Source: Lactuca virosa
Lineage: Eukaryota; Streptophyta; Magnoliopsida; Asterales; Asteraceae
Assembly: GCA_928212115.1 (NCBI GenBank)
Contig: CAKMRJ010004445.1
Location: 579,400 to 643,399 of the forward strand
DNA length: 64,000 bases
Direction of reading: 5' to 3'
Part shown: piece by piece, positions 48,168-59,580 of the stretch
Layout of the letters: each line of letters opens with the position of its first letter
Position numbering within the stretch: the first letter of the stretch is position 1
Notes under the pieces: model-generated
Databases searched by the model: none
Told to the model about the DNA's origin: nothing
What the model saw: only the letters and a program-made list of their open reading frames with translations
Made by a program: the position numbers and the translations under genes

Positions 48168-49234
48168 ACATAGATGCACTCAACGTTTCAGGTCAACATG
48201 GACTGTTGACTCGAGTGTTGAGTTTATTTGACCTTAGGGTTTGGTCAAGATAGGGAATATGGAGACCATAGAGGGGTAGAATGGTCTTTTACCCATCCCA
48301 GGAGATTAGAGAGAGAAAATAGCTTGGTTTATTAAGGGTTGTGATTTAAGTGTTAATTAGAGATAATTATGGTATGTGTTAGGCGGAGGCTAGATGGGTG
48401 ATTCGTGTACGAGGTTTATTTGCTAGCCTACGAGGTGAGTCTTCTCACTATACTTACCTTCAGTGGTGATTTTGTGTGACCTGAGGGTCTTGTGTGTTTA
48501 TATTGAGTATTGTGATATCCTGCATTATGTCTTTGTGATTTATGATGTGTATTATTTTGAGCTTTACTGAGTTAGGACCGGAGGGTCCACCCGAGTTGTG
48601 GGACCAGAGGGTTCCACTGAGACACATTGATCGGGGGGTCTTATATGAGATATAGCCATGAGAGGCTAATGAGTTATGTGTGGTATTTTGGGGAACTCAC
48701 TAAGCTTCGTGCTTACCGTGTTATGTGTTATGTGTTTCAGGTACTTCTCAAGATCACGGGAAGGTGCCGGCTCGATTGTACACATGAGGCGAAGTTATGT
48801 TTTGAGGATCCTGGATTGTGTCTAAACAATTTATGAACATGTGTTTTTGATGAATTGTCATTTTGGAGATTTGTGAACTATGTTTATGAGAATTATGTGA
48901 TTTCTAAAAATGAAAAAAATTGTGTGAAAATGTATGGTGTTACATGTAGACTCTATATACATGTTCTTTATTTGCTTTGATATGGTTATGTTGTATGGCG
49001 TTGGTATTTTGGGGGAACTCACTAAGCTTCGGGCTTACAGTTTTGGATTTGTTTCAGGTACTTCAGATGATCGCGGGAAGGCGAAGGCGTGATCATCCAC
49101 CTCCTCATATTTTATGATTTTGATTTCTGGGATACTCTGACATGAAACTATTTTGAAAACACTTTGTAATAATTAATGATTTTTGAATGGTTGAAAAGTT
49201 TTAAATTGGCTTGAATTTTATGGATGTTACAAGT

Positions 49235-49247
49235 TGGTATCAGAGCC
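49235..49247 (+). other. E5 primer binding site (initiator Met tRNA)
   Basis: TGGTATCAGAGCC, three bases after the LTR end. Extended complementarity (TTGG) follows. Confidence 0.92.
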
Positions 49248-50006
49248 TTGGTTTGAGTGAACTGAAGGAAAACTCGTGTGAATCCAGTCTCAAACCAAGG
49301 AAAACATTTTCAAAATGGTTTTCAAATGATTTTCAAAATATTAAAGGAGGATGCAAAGTGTACGATCAGCCGGAGCCAGTAAGTAGACCCCAAAATACCA
49401 TATGGATATTTGATATTGTGATATGTTAGAAAAGCATGCTAGGGCTAGGCTAGGGATCTTCAGGAATTGCATGATAGAATTGTCTGATTACATGATGCCT
49501 GGTAGCCTAGGGTTTTCCTTATATGAAATTGACATCATTACTGTAGTTGCCTAGTGATGCCTGGTAGCCTAGGGTTTTCCTTATAGCCTGAGAATGTTTG
49601 GTTTAGCCTTATTTCCTGTTCGTGTTTGACGAAGGGCTTAGGGTAGGATCAGATATTCGAAAGTGTATAGGGTCCAACGTTATGTATGACTAGAATATAT
49701 TAGTGTTGCAAGGTTGGTGGGAGTTTCATGGGTGAGTTGTGCGGGGTCAGTCGGCCAGTTACGAGATATTTAGCCTTCCTCTAGGAATGAGGATTGAGTG
49801 CTCGCCATGCATATGTATATTGTTAGGGCGTTGTGATGATACTTGAGACAAATATGGGTAGGTGTGGAAGGTAGTATGGGACCGTACTACTGAAAGAACA
49901 AGACCCATACGCGTAGCAAGGAAGTCACAACCCCTAGGGTTTTGGTTGGGAGTTGGTTCCCCATTATTATCTGGAATGTCTAATATCTTCCTGGTATATT
50001 TTCAGT
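49248..50006 (+). other. E5 leader with a 30-bp perfect direct repeat
   Basis: Untranslated leader. The 30 bp at 49493-49522 recur exactly at 49555-49584 (both begin TGATGCCTGGTAGCCTAGGG). The block 49850-49928 is shared with E1 (4186-4265). Confidence 0.75.
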
Positions 50007-51041
50007 ATGGTGACCACGAGGCGGTTTGTGACCGGATCCAGATCGGGATTCGGAGAGGGCAGTCACGGTAAACCAGCAGAGCCTGAGGCCATTGGCCATA
50101 TGAGGTTGGATGAGTTGGACGCCAGGATTCGGGAGATCCTACATGATGAGGTTGCTACACTGTTCTGGGCATAGTTGTCGGAGATGTTTGGGTCTATCAA
50201 GAACTCCATGGTGGAGTATTTCGATGAGCGTTGTGCAGCCCTTGCTCAGACGGTTGCCGCTGCACCCTCCGCAGCTGTAGCATCCGCTGGTGGTGGGACC
50301 AACTGGGATTTTCAGTACTGGTACTTCGATAACACGAAGCCCCTGACTTTTGATGGGATTCAAAACCCGATTGTAGCCATGAGGTTGTTGTGTGACATGG
50401 AGGGATGCTTCTTCACATGCTTATGTCCTGTTGACCCAAAGGTCAGATGTGCTCTGAACCTGTTGAGGTCCAGAGCAAAGGACTTGTGGAGGTGGATGAA
50501 TGGGTCGTATACTGATGATCAGAGAGTTGCGGTTACTTGGGATCAGTTCAGAGAGATGTTATGTGCTCTCTACATTCCACGGGTGGAGCGTGAGCGACTG
50601 GCACATGAGTTTTTGGATTTGAGGCAGGTTATGGAGTCGGTGACGGAGATCACCAGCATGTTCACTGAGAGGGAGATGTTTAGCCCGGAGTTTGCTTCCG
50701 AGAAGGCTCAGATAACATGTTATCTTAGCATGCTCAAGACCGACATCCGTCAGTTTGTTGCTACCCAGCGTTGTGATAGACTGGTAGAGTTACAGGAGGC
50801 CGCTAGGCAGCATGAGCTGCAGATTGAGTTACAGTTGCGGGAGCAGAGGCAGGCCCCGGCGCAGTTACAGCCTGCGCCGAAGTGGCCCAAGACCGCTGAT
50901 TCTAGGTCTGGGGGCCAGCACGGCCGCACTTGTGGGAAGTTTGGGAAGGGTCATTCGGGATTTTGTAGATGGGGTAGTGTGTGTCGTAAATGCGGCAATG
51001 AGGGGTACTTCGCGTGGGATTGTCACCATCCAACCTCAGTT
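50007..51041 (+). pseudogene. gag: E5 gag, one in-frame stop, degenerate knuckles
   Basis: ATG chosen for MVTTRRFVTGSRSG. In-frame TAG at 50172-50174. The capsid core includes NTKPLTFDGIQNP, CALNLLRSRAKDLWRWM and LYIPRVERERLAHEFLDL; the last resembles the typical FLxLxQ region. A Gln-rich basic linker follows. The nucleocapsid is eroded: CGKFGKGHSGFCRWGSVC, CRKCGNEGYFAWDC (His to Tyr) and, after the terminal TAG at 51039-51041, VCHVKTNCPQ. About 345 codons in one frame. Confidence 0.83.
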
Positions 51042-51799
51042 TAGGATATGAGGATCAGCTATCACAACGATCAGGTTTGTCACGTGAAGACCAACTGTCC
51101 ACAACTCGCTGCCAGGCCGACGCAGGATCGAGCGCTGGCTACACTGAGGACGCACCTTCCAGCTTACAGCCGAGGAGGTCAGGACAGCACCGGATGTGGT
51201 TGCTGGTATGTTTCTATCCTTTATCTTATTGATTGTATCTGTTTATTCTTATATGTCTGTACCTATGATTAGGTACGTTCTTAGTGAACTCCTTACCTGC
51301 GTTGGTATTATTTGACTTCGGGGTGAGTCGGTCTTTTGTCTCTTAGTTATTTAGTAGGGAGTTTGGGTTGCCAGTAGGAGAGCTACAGTGTCTGTTGCGA
51401 GTATCTATCGCCAATGAACACGGGATTTCCGCTTCTTCAGTTTATCGGGGTTGCATGTTAGAGATCTTCGGGGTATCTTTCCCGATAGACTTGATTCTGA
51501 TTCCCATGGGGGATGTATGTGTGATTGTGGGTATGGACTGACTTAGTCACTTCGGTACCATGATCGACTTCGAGGGTCGGTGGTAGTTCAAACCCCAAAT
51601 AGAGGAGAACTGATTATCTATGGTGAGGGCACCAGATTGGGATCAGGGTTTTGCTCAGCTTCTAGGGCTCGACAGTACATTCAGCACCAGTGTGCGGGTT
51701 ATTTAGCATATATGGTGGATACGCGTGTCAGGGACCAGGTTTCGGTTTCGGATGTTCCGGTTGTCAGAGAGTTCGTTGATGTGTTTCCAGAGGAGTTAC
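51042..51799 (+). pseudogene. pol: E5 protease and N-terminal pol fragment
   Basis: Frame-jumping. It reads ALLVDFGVSRSFVS (protease site, Gly for Ser after Asp), DLILIPMGDVCVIVGMD and GCAGYLAYMVDTR-like segments, then VREFVDVFPEEL, the conserved start of the gypsy RT region. Sequence changes abruptly after that at about 51799. Confidence 0.72.
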
Positions 51800-52989
51800 T
51801 GATGGATTTTAGTATACTACAACATCCTTTGGTGCACATACAACCCTAAATGCTTTGGACCTGTGTTTTCTCTAATTATACATGCAATATTGTTTCCAAA
51901 GCATTAAGCCTACAACTAGCATACAAATGTCACAAACAACATAAAATACTAGTTAGGAGTTTACCTCTTTATGTAGCTTGTAGAACTTGTTGTGTTTGGC
52001 CTTTAAGAACTTAGCACCAATAGTATGAATGCCTCAAATGGAATCACAACACACCTAGGACAAATGATGACTTTTGAGAGAGTTTCTTCCACTCAAATCG
52101 GCTATTGTGACTCCAAGAACACTAGTGTAATTTTTTGGATGCTAAGGGGCTTCTTATATAGTGTGGCAAAACTAGGGTTACACCATGTAAACCCTAATGG
52201 ACATGACCTTCCATATTCCTTAGGCTACATGGGTTTAAACCTCCATGGATCATCCATGGGTTCTCACATGGGTTTAGCCCAACCTAAGGAATCATGGATC
52301 ATTGGCCCACGCCATAAGAATGAATGATTTACCAAATCAACCCCTTATATTTAATTAGTCTCTTTTGATCATAAAATTAATTCCAAACTAATTCTTGATC
52401 AACACTAATTAAATAATATGATTTCATATTAATATATTAGAACTTATAATATATTAACAAATCATAAATAACCTCTTCTCAAAAGTCCATCCTATCAAAT
52501 TGTCCTGGTGATATGCAACCCAAATGGACCATGCTACTCTCGTGTCAAGTACATACCAATTATAGTTATGCGCTTAGACACCTAATCCAACAGTCTCCCA
52601 CTTAGATAAGTCTAATAACTATTGTTGCAAGTACGACTCCACAACCCGACTAGCAATCATAGCTCTTAAAAGCCGTTGTCGAACTCTGACCTAGTCAATG
52701 ATGTGTCCATTAGATAAGGGATCATATATTCCTCCATTCTAGATATCATATGGACTGAGACATGGATTTTAATCATTCTCTCTGTCCATATGTTGTTTCC
52801 CGATTTCTGATTTATGACGACTAACTAATTTACAAATCAAATCAGTCCAGGCTTGGCCAAGCACTTTGGGTGTCATCACTAAATCATCAAGGGGCCCACA
52901 GATATCGCTTTTATCCTTATGGGGTAAAAGGAACGGATAAACTTCGACTCAAATGCTTTCTTGTACTTACTTATCAAATCATACACAAC
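51800..52989 (-). mobile_element. E6: 3' end of a Ty1/copia element
   Basis: A probable LTR (51800-52592; on the minus strand TGTTGGATTAGG to CCATCA) preceded on the minus strand by the copia-typical polypurine AAGTGGGAGAC (52593-52603) and 390 bp of 3' untranslated internal sequence. E7 begins at 52990. The rest of E6 is expected beyond E7. The left LTR end (TGATGG) is inferred from where E5 pol stops. Confidence 0.65.
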
Positions 52990-53109
52990 TGTTAGAAAAT
53001 ATAATGTCTGATCACCACAAATAAAGGCTCAGTTACCAATTACTATGTGACAGATATATATATATTTAATGATTTAAGATGCGGAAATATAAGAGATGCG
53101 GAATAAATA

Positions 53110-53262
53110 AATATAAGAAAGCTATAAATAAATAAATACGAGAAAGCTATAAATAAATAAATACGAGAAAGTTATAAATAAATAAATACGAGAAAGCTAT
53201 AAATAAATAAATACGAGAAAGCTATAAATAAATAAATACGAGAAAGCTATAAATAAATAAAT
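53110..53262. repeat. 25-bp tandem array in E7 3' LTR
   Basis: Six units of CTATAAATAAATAAATACG-AGAAAG. The 5' LTR has six units too (about 62800-62940), some lacking one A or AAT. Confidence 0.9.
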
Positions 53263-53979
53263 GACTGTATTTAAATGACGTAAAGCTGTAATAAAATATA
53301 TAAATATATAAATATATTTCAAGTAGGTTCGTCAATTGACTGAACTTGGTTTAGAACCGGACTCGTGGAGCGACTTGGTCTATCAAGTAGGTTCGTCAAT
53401 AAATTGACTGAACTGGCTTTGGGTTGGACTGGATCTTAATAGACTGTGTCTCTATTTGTTCATAGTTCAATCCGGTATTTGATAAGTAACACAAATTTCA
53501 TTAAAAGCTCGGTTTTATGTAAAACAAGTTGTTTACAAAAGGGTACAAAATACAAGAGTTTATGTATTTGTATTTGAGGTATTTTTGATGAGGTTGAAGT
53601 GGATATTTGGAGGGTGTTTGAAGGTGGAATAAGGTTGTATTTTTGGTGGTGTAAGGTAACAAAGATGGTGAAGTTAAAAGAGCTTTGGGTGGTGATGAAT
53701 GTAGATTTTCGGAAAAAATCTCTCTGGATAGCCAATTCTCTCTCGCGTCTCTCTGGGGTTTCCGGTGGTCAAAAAAATCGAGGAAAATTCCTGGATGTAG
53801 GTAAGGTCCTGAATAATTTGCGATCAAAATCTCTCCAGGGTTATCTTCTTGAGTTATCCTCGGTGAATTTTTTCTTAACTTCGAAATTCTGATGTCGAAA
53901 AAACAGCAAGGTGGAGATTTTGTGGTGGTTTAAAGGATGTTTGGAGGAGGTTCAAGGAGGGTATTTGGAGGTTGTTTGG

Positions 53980-54092
53980 AGGTGTTCTTGGTGTTCTTGG
54001 TGTTCTTGGTGTTCTTGATGTTCTTGGTGTTCTTGGTGTTCTTGGTGTTCTTGATGTTCTTGGTGTTCTTGGTGTTCTTGGTGTTCTTGGTT
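53980..54092. repeat. 9-bp tandem array (GGTGTTCTT)n in E7 3' LTR
   Basis: Twelve to thirteen units with periodic GATGTTCTT variants. In the 5' LTR at 63657-63782 with one extra unit and indels. All six frames are open across it because 9 is a multiple of 3; not evidence of coding. Confidence 0.9.
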
Positions 54093-54310
54093 GAGAGGTT
54101 TTTTTGTATGGAGAGGTTTTTCAAAGTTTATAAGAGGTAATGAATGAAAGAGCACACAACTCTCTTATATACTAACTTACATATACATACACTTTCCATA
54201 CATACATACAAGTATACATACATGAAACAAATATCTTCTTCACTTGAGTATTTTTAAAGTAATGGCTAGTGTGTGCAAGTTGTATGCTTCTTTCTTTGAC
54301 TTTTCAACAC

Positions 54311-54311
54311 A

Positions 54312-54378
<67 letters not shown>
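54311..54378. repeat. TA microsatellite in E7 3' LTR
   Basis: TA repeats with two short interruptions. Confidence 0.93.
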
Positions 54379-54565
54379 CGTTGAAACTGTTTAGTCGCAC
54401 AACTAATTTTATCGTCTATGCGTTTTTGTCATTCGCGTGTTTTCATATTTTCCGTTTGATGACGAATTTATGCAACCTGAAATAACTGATAATATTTGTT
54501 AGATAATAAAAAAAAACAATTCGTCTTATTTCAGTGATGGTCACATACAAAAACATTTTTCAACA

Positions 54566-54577
54566 ATTTCCCCCTAT
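54566..54577 (-). other. E7 polypurine tract
   Basis: On the minus strand ATAGGGGGAAAT adjoining the LTR start TGTTGAAAAA. Confidence 0.85.
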
Positions 54578-56184
54578 GTGATCATTGCTGGAATAAGGAC
54601 AGTTATGATTTAATCATATTGACAGTTTTGAACTTTTGAAGATTCGAGATAAAAGATTTGTCAATAGATAAGATATATAAAACATAGTGATTGTTTTGAA
54701 AGTTTGTGACTTTGTTTAACATATCTTATGTAAAAGATTTTCAGAAATTTGTTTCCTAATCAAAGTCTCGGGTTCGGTTATCAAAGGGTAGTCATATATG
54801 TATCTAAAGAAATTTCCTTAGATTTTATAGCATTATTAATGACGACAAGTGGTCTAACAGGTCGATTCAGATGAACGCTCATAGGTATAGCTCACACTTC
54901 ACTTGGGTGTTTGGTTGTTCTGGCAGCAGAACAAGTTAATGATCACTAAAAATGAGTGATATCTCTCTCTGACGACTCACACTCATATTGGAGGTGTTCA
55001 GCTATGCTTTTCCTGAAAGGTCACTTAGTCTCATTATTAGATAATCAATCACATAAGACTGGTTTCGGCATTACTCAGCGGGTTTCTTCATTCATGCCAT
55101 TAAAGTTCACTCTCTCTCCGTCGGGAAATACATGTAGAGGGGTTTAGCAATTTTCATAGTGCAGTTTGCAACTAAGATTCTTCAGTGATGAAGGCTACAG
55201 TATCCCGGGAAATCCTTTGTTGCAACTTCTTCTTTGATGGTATCCTTTTTGTTGATCAATATCAATTTATTGTAAAAGGATATTTTCTTTTGTGAAAAAT
55301 GGTTAAAACAAATCGCGGGATTTTATGATTTTTGTTTTGAAATAACCATTTGGTTGAAAGTTTGTTTGAAAAATACCAAATATAGAATATTTTTTTTTGT
55401 TTTGTTTGGTATATCTTTATTGAATCCATTTGTTTTCTTGTTGATTTGTCTTTGAGGATTAGATGTTGATAGATATTTGTTTCTCCTTTGGTTTTCTTGT
55501 AAGGATATGTCGTTGTTTGCTTGATGGATCATGGGATCGCAAGTCTTCATTTTTGGTTGGCTTTTATCTAGGTAGGGATAGGTGGCATAAAAGACAGTTT
55601 GTCTAGTATGTAAGAAATGAATGTATCGTCCCTGGTCATTTTGATATCTAAGCAAAAATGAGACCGTGACAAGGTATAATTGGGTATACCTTATAAGCAA
55701 TAGTGACACACCTAAGCTCACAAGAAATGATTTCCACAATGATTTAGATCGACGAGGCACAAATTCTCACATGGGTTTTTGTTTTCATCTGAACCTCCTA
55801 ACCTTATGTCCCTTGATTGTTTAAAATCGTCAATAATGAAATAAAATCGAAGGAAATAAAGTTATATACATTATGAAAAGTAGGTTATTTGAACCTTCAC
55901 TCCAATTGAGAATCAATATGACTTAAAATCTTCATCGAGCATAAGCATCTGAAAATTAAGTCAAGAGAAGATTAATCACAAGGTTCTATAAAAGCTTATT
56001 ATGGCAAGTCTTTTATTAATTTTTTTTTTTTTGAAGATTTGGTTTTCTGAATGTTTTTGGAAATATTGGTTATTTGAATGTTTTTGGTAATTTTTTTTTA
56101 AAGGAAAGCAATTTTCAATTCTTTTTTTGAATTTTCCTTTTGAATGAAAGTAAACACACTTTTGTACAAACAAAAAGTAAAAGT
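54578..56184 (-). other. E7 region between pol and 3' LTR
   Basis: 1.6 kb without pol similarity. SIRE-type elements may carry an envelope-like ORF here. The only candidate is a 145-codon minus-strand ORF (55323-55760) with a hydrophobic stretch near its start (SLGVSLLLIRYTQLYLVTVSFLL in outline) and a Lys/Asn-rich tail. I see no other support and treat it as probably non-coding. Confidence 0.5.
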
Positions 56185-57834
56185 TTAAGGATAGATGTTA
56201 TCTGGATTTAACATTCCTAGACGGCCTAGGAAGTATTGAAACTTTGTTTCATCGAGAGCCTTAGTGAAGACATCGGCAATTTGATCTTCGGTGTTGATGA
56301 AGTGCAATTCGATATGACCCTTTTGAATGTTGTCTTTGATGAAATGATATCGAATATCGATGTGCTTTGTCATGGAATGGTGAACGGGATTGTGAGAAAT
56401 GGCAATTGCACTGGTTGAGTCACAAAATATGGGAATTTGTGAAATTTTGAAGCCATAGTCTCGCAGTTGAGTTTGCATCCATATGACTTGCGAACAACAG
56501 CTGGCGGCAGCGACGTATTCAGCTTCTGCTGTTGATGTGGATACACAAGTCTGTTTCTTTGAAGTCCAACTCACTAGTCTACCTCCTAGGAATTGACAGC
56601 TACCAGATGTACTCTTTCTATCTAACTTGCATCCTCCATAGTCTGAGTCGGTGAAAGCGTTCAGCTGAAAATCGGATTTAGCTGGATACCAAAGGCCAAG
56701 TTTGGGAGTGCCTTTTAGGTATTTGAAGATGCGTTTCACCGCAACTACATGGGATTCCATAGGATTTGCTTGGTATCTGGCACAGACACATGTAGAAAAC
56801 ATGATGTCAGGTCTGCTGGCAGTGAGGTATAAGAGTGATCCGATCATTCCACGATATCTTTTCTGATCAACAGGTTTGCCATTTAAGTCTGCATCGATTT
56901 TGTATCCAAAAGCCATTGGGGTTTTTGCGGTATTGGATTTGTCCATTGAAAAGCGAGTGAGTAGGTTTTTGACATAATTCTCTTGGTTGATGAAAATGCC
57001 ATCAGTTGACTGTTTGATTTGAAGTCCGAGAAAAGTAGTCATCTCCCCAATCATGCTCATTTCAAATTTGCTCTTCATTAGATCTGCAAACTTAATACTC
57101 AAAGATTCATCAGTAGAACCGAAAATAATGTCATCAACATATATTTGTACGATTAAAAGATGTTTATTATAGATTTTACGAAAGAGGGTTTGATCGATTG
57201 AACCTCTTTTAAAACCTGATTCTTCGAGAAAGGTTGTCAATGTGGCATACCAGGCTCGGGGTGCTTGTTTCAAGCCATAGACAGCTTTCTGCAATTTGAA
57301 GCTGTGATCAGGAAATTTGGGATCTTCGAAACCTGGTGGTTGTTGGATGTATACATCGCGATCTAACTCTCCATGTAGGAATGCACATTTAACATCCATT
57401 TGGAATACTTTGAAGTTCTTATGTGCAGCATATGCAAGAAAGATGCGAATTGCTTCAATTCTGGCAACTGGAGCATATGTTTCATCGTAGTCGATTCCTT
57501 CTTGTTGTGAATATCCTTTGACTACGAGACGTGCCTTGTTTCGACAAACGATTCCTTGATCGTCAGTTTTGTTTCTGAACACCCATCTTGAACCTATAAC
57601 AGAAACATCGGGTGGGGTAGGGACAAGATTCCATACGTCATTTCTTTCAAATTCTTCTAGCTCTTCTTGCATAGCTTTTACCCAGTCTGGATCTTTGAGA
57701 GCAGAATGTATGGTTTTGGGTTCAGTCATGGATAAGAAGGCTCCAAATAAACAATCATTAGAAGTTGCGGCTCTAGTTTGGATGCCTGAGTTTGGATCTC
57801 CGATGATTTGGTCATTGGGTGGTTTCTGGTCCAT
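56185..57834 (-). pseudogene. pol: E7 reverse transcriptase and RNase H
   Basis: 549 open codons from MDQKPPNDQIIGDP to a TAA. RT blocks: WVFRNKTDDQGIVCRNKARLV, YAPVARIEAIRIFLAYA, MDVKCAFLHGELD, YVDD in VQIYVDDIIFG (about 57120-57155) and FLGLQIKQ. RNase H has FTDSDYGGCKLDRKSTSG, TSTAEAEYVAA and IFCDSTSAIAI. All catalytic residues are visible. This is the 3' part of a longer pol; a 1-nt loss near 57819 separates it from the upstream frame. Called a pseudogene only because the polyprotein frame is broken. Confidence 0.92.
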
Positions 57835-59195
57835 TTTATTAAGCGATTCTCTTCCGCTATAATAATTGGAATTTCAGTATCCCATTGTTCTTCTCCGGGA
57901 GTTTCATCTTGGAATAGGTTTGAAGGTTCCCCCATAAATGATGCATCAGGATTGTTTTGGATATTTGGGGATGGGGTATTTAAAGGAGGATTTGGTGTTT
58001 GTTCCAATGAAGAAGTATGTGTAGGTGGTTCCCCCTCGAATTGATCTGCATCATTTCGGTTTGTTTGTGGAGTTCCTTCAGTGGTTGTTCCTGTAGAATC
58101 AATAGAAGTAGTTAGAAGTTCAGAATTGTAAGCGGTTTTGGGTTGTTCAAAAAGTAAATCAAGATCGATTTCAATATCTCTGTCAGGAGAAGGTGTTTGT
58201 TGAATTGGATTTTGAAAAATATTATCGATCATTTTTGAACCAAAATGTTCACGATCCAATTTCCTGACATAAAATTCATCGAAATGAACATTGGTACTTT
58301 CTTCAATTACTCTGGTACGTTTGTTCAGTACTCGATAAGCAGCTGAAGAAAATGAGTAACCAAGGAAAATTCCTTCGTCCGACCTTGATTCAAATTTTGA
58401 GAGGTGATCTTTATTGTTCTTTATGAAGCATCGACAACCAAAAATATGGAAAATTTGATGTTTGGTTTTCGGTTGTTAATGACTTCATATGGTGTTTTAT
58501 GAAGATGTTTATGGATTAAGGAACGATTTTGAGTGTAGCAAGCTGTGGCTATTGCTTCTGCCCAGAAGTATTGTGGCAGATCAGCGAAGATAAGCATTGA
58601 TCTTGCAGCTTCACATAGAGTTCTGTTCCTTCTTTCGACAACTCCGTTTTGTTGTGGAGTGTATGGGGCTGAGAAGTTGTGTTCAATTCCCTTGTCTTTG
58701 AGAAATGAATCTAGAGTCTTGTTTTTGAACTCTAAACCATTATCACTTCGGATTCTTCGAACAGGTCGTTTGAGCTTCAGTTCGATCTGTTTGATGAAGT
58801 TGATCATCTCTTCAGGTGCTTCTGATTTTAGTCTTAAGAAAAAGACCCATGTAAAGCGTGAGAATCCATCAACGACAACGAGAATGTACTTCTTCCCTTG
58901 TATGGTTTGGGTTTTGGCAGGGCCACAAAGGTCTATGTGCAACAATTCTAGTGGTTCAGATACACTAGAATTTGGGATGCTTTTGTGAGTTGATTTGGAA
59001 AGTTTTCCTCCTTCACAAGCAGCACAAAGAGTTTCGTTGTCAAGTTTTAGAAGTGGTAGCCCTCGAACAAGATCATCGCCTATGAGTTTGTTGATGTACC
59101 CAAAGTTTAGATGGGAAAGGCGGCGGTGCCATAACCAACTAATATCTGTTGGGGCTTTGGATAGCAGACAAATATCGGGTTTCCATAAATAAGAT
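57835..59195 (-). pseudogene. pol: E7 integrase and linker
   Basis: Zinc-binding region HRRLSHLNFGY ... CAACEGGKLSK (about 59000-59125), then the catalytic core with LHIDLCG, IRSDNGLEF and NGVVERRNRTL giving the DDE triad. The frame shifts near 58455, where a T run is one base short, then continues to a Pro/Glu/Thr-rich linker ending near RLIKWTRNHP. Frame changes also lie near 59190. Confidence 0.88.
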
Positions 59196-59580
59196 CCATG
59201 TCAAGTGGATACATATTTCCGGCACGGTCAGAGTCAACAATAACATCTTTGGTTTTGGCGTCCATGATCAAGCTTCGTTGTTTGGTGAATAACTTCAAGA
59301 TTGTTGTCACACAGTTGAGAAACACTGATGAGGTTGTGTTTCAGGTCATCACATAGGCAACTTTCTTGATGGTAAAGTTACCATTTGTTATGTTTCCATA
59401 ACCCATGATTTTTGCTGTCATGTTGTTGCCAAAGGTAACATCTTGATTGGTGTCGGTTGGTTTGAAGTCACGTAAGAAATTCCTCTTTCCTGTCATATGC
59501 TTAGAGCAGCCGCTATCGATATACCATGTATCATCCTTGGGCTCTCCAGCATTAAGTACCTGCAATTAGACAGAAGGTTT
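59196..59580 (-). pseudogene. pol: E7 protease
   Basis: WYIDSGCSKHMTG (about 59490-59530) is the copia aspartic protease site with DSG intact. VTFGNN and KIMGYGNI follow. TAA at 59566-59568 separates it from gag; a missing G near 59352 shifts the frame. Confidence 0.85.

Larger units (their letters stand above)
47248..48944 (+). mobile_element. S3: solo gypsy LTR nested in the E5 LTR
   Basis: 1697 bp, starts TGTAACATCCCGACTC and ends GGTGTTACA, flanked by perfect target duplication TGTAG (47243-47247 and 48945-48949). It shares the GGGGAACTCACTAAGCTTCG block with the host E5 LTR (48690 and 49013 areas), so insertion was into a related LTR. TATA-like TATTTAAA at 47447-47454. Confidence 0.9.
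45458..49231 (+). repeat. E5 5' LTR, interrupted by S3
   Basis: Starts TGTAACATCCCGAG. It is interrupted after 47247 and resumes at 48945/48950 to end GGATGTTACA before the PBS. Without S3 it is about 2.07 kb. TATATAAA at 45711-45718. Dyad arrays at 45587-45670 and 46288-46398. Confidence 0.82.
45458..51799 (+). mobile_element. E5: gypsy retrotransposon, 5' part only
   Basis: 5' LTR (45458-49231, split by S3), PBS, leader, broken gag and the start of pol up to VFPEEL. It is cut at about 51799 by copia E6. The rest, including the 3' LTR, would lie beyond the window if E6 and E7 are insertions. Confidence 0.82.
52990..54565 (-). repeat. E7 3' LTR
   Basis: 1576 bp; on the minus strand TGTTGAAAAATG to TTTTCTAACA. 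It contains the 25-bp and 9-bp tandem arrays and a TA microsatellite. Confidence 0.93.

Noticed and set aside
47248..49231. Single LTR ending at the PBS
   Set aside because: A TGTTACA end at 48944 with matching TGTAG duplications shows a solo LTR nested inside another LTR.
52025..52327. 100-codon plus-strand ORF
   Set aside because: Antisense within the E6 LTR, no similarity to known proteins and no context.
53110..53262. CRISPR-like array
   Set aside because: Units are contiguous without unique spacers, in a plant LTR.
53930..54155. ORFs with (NTK)n, (EHQ)n or (VFL)n peptides
   Set aside because: Caused by the 9-bp array, whose length keeps all frames open; repeated in the other LTR.
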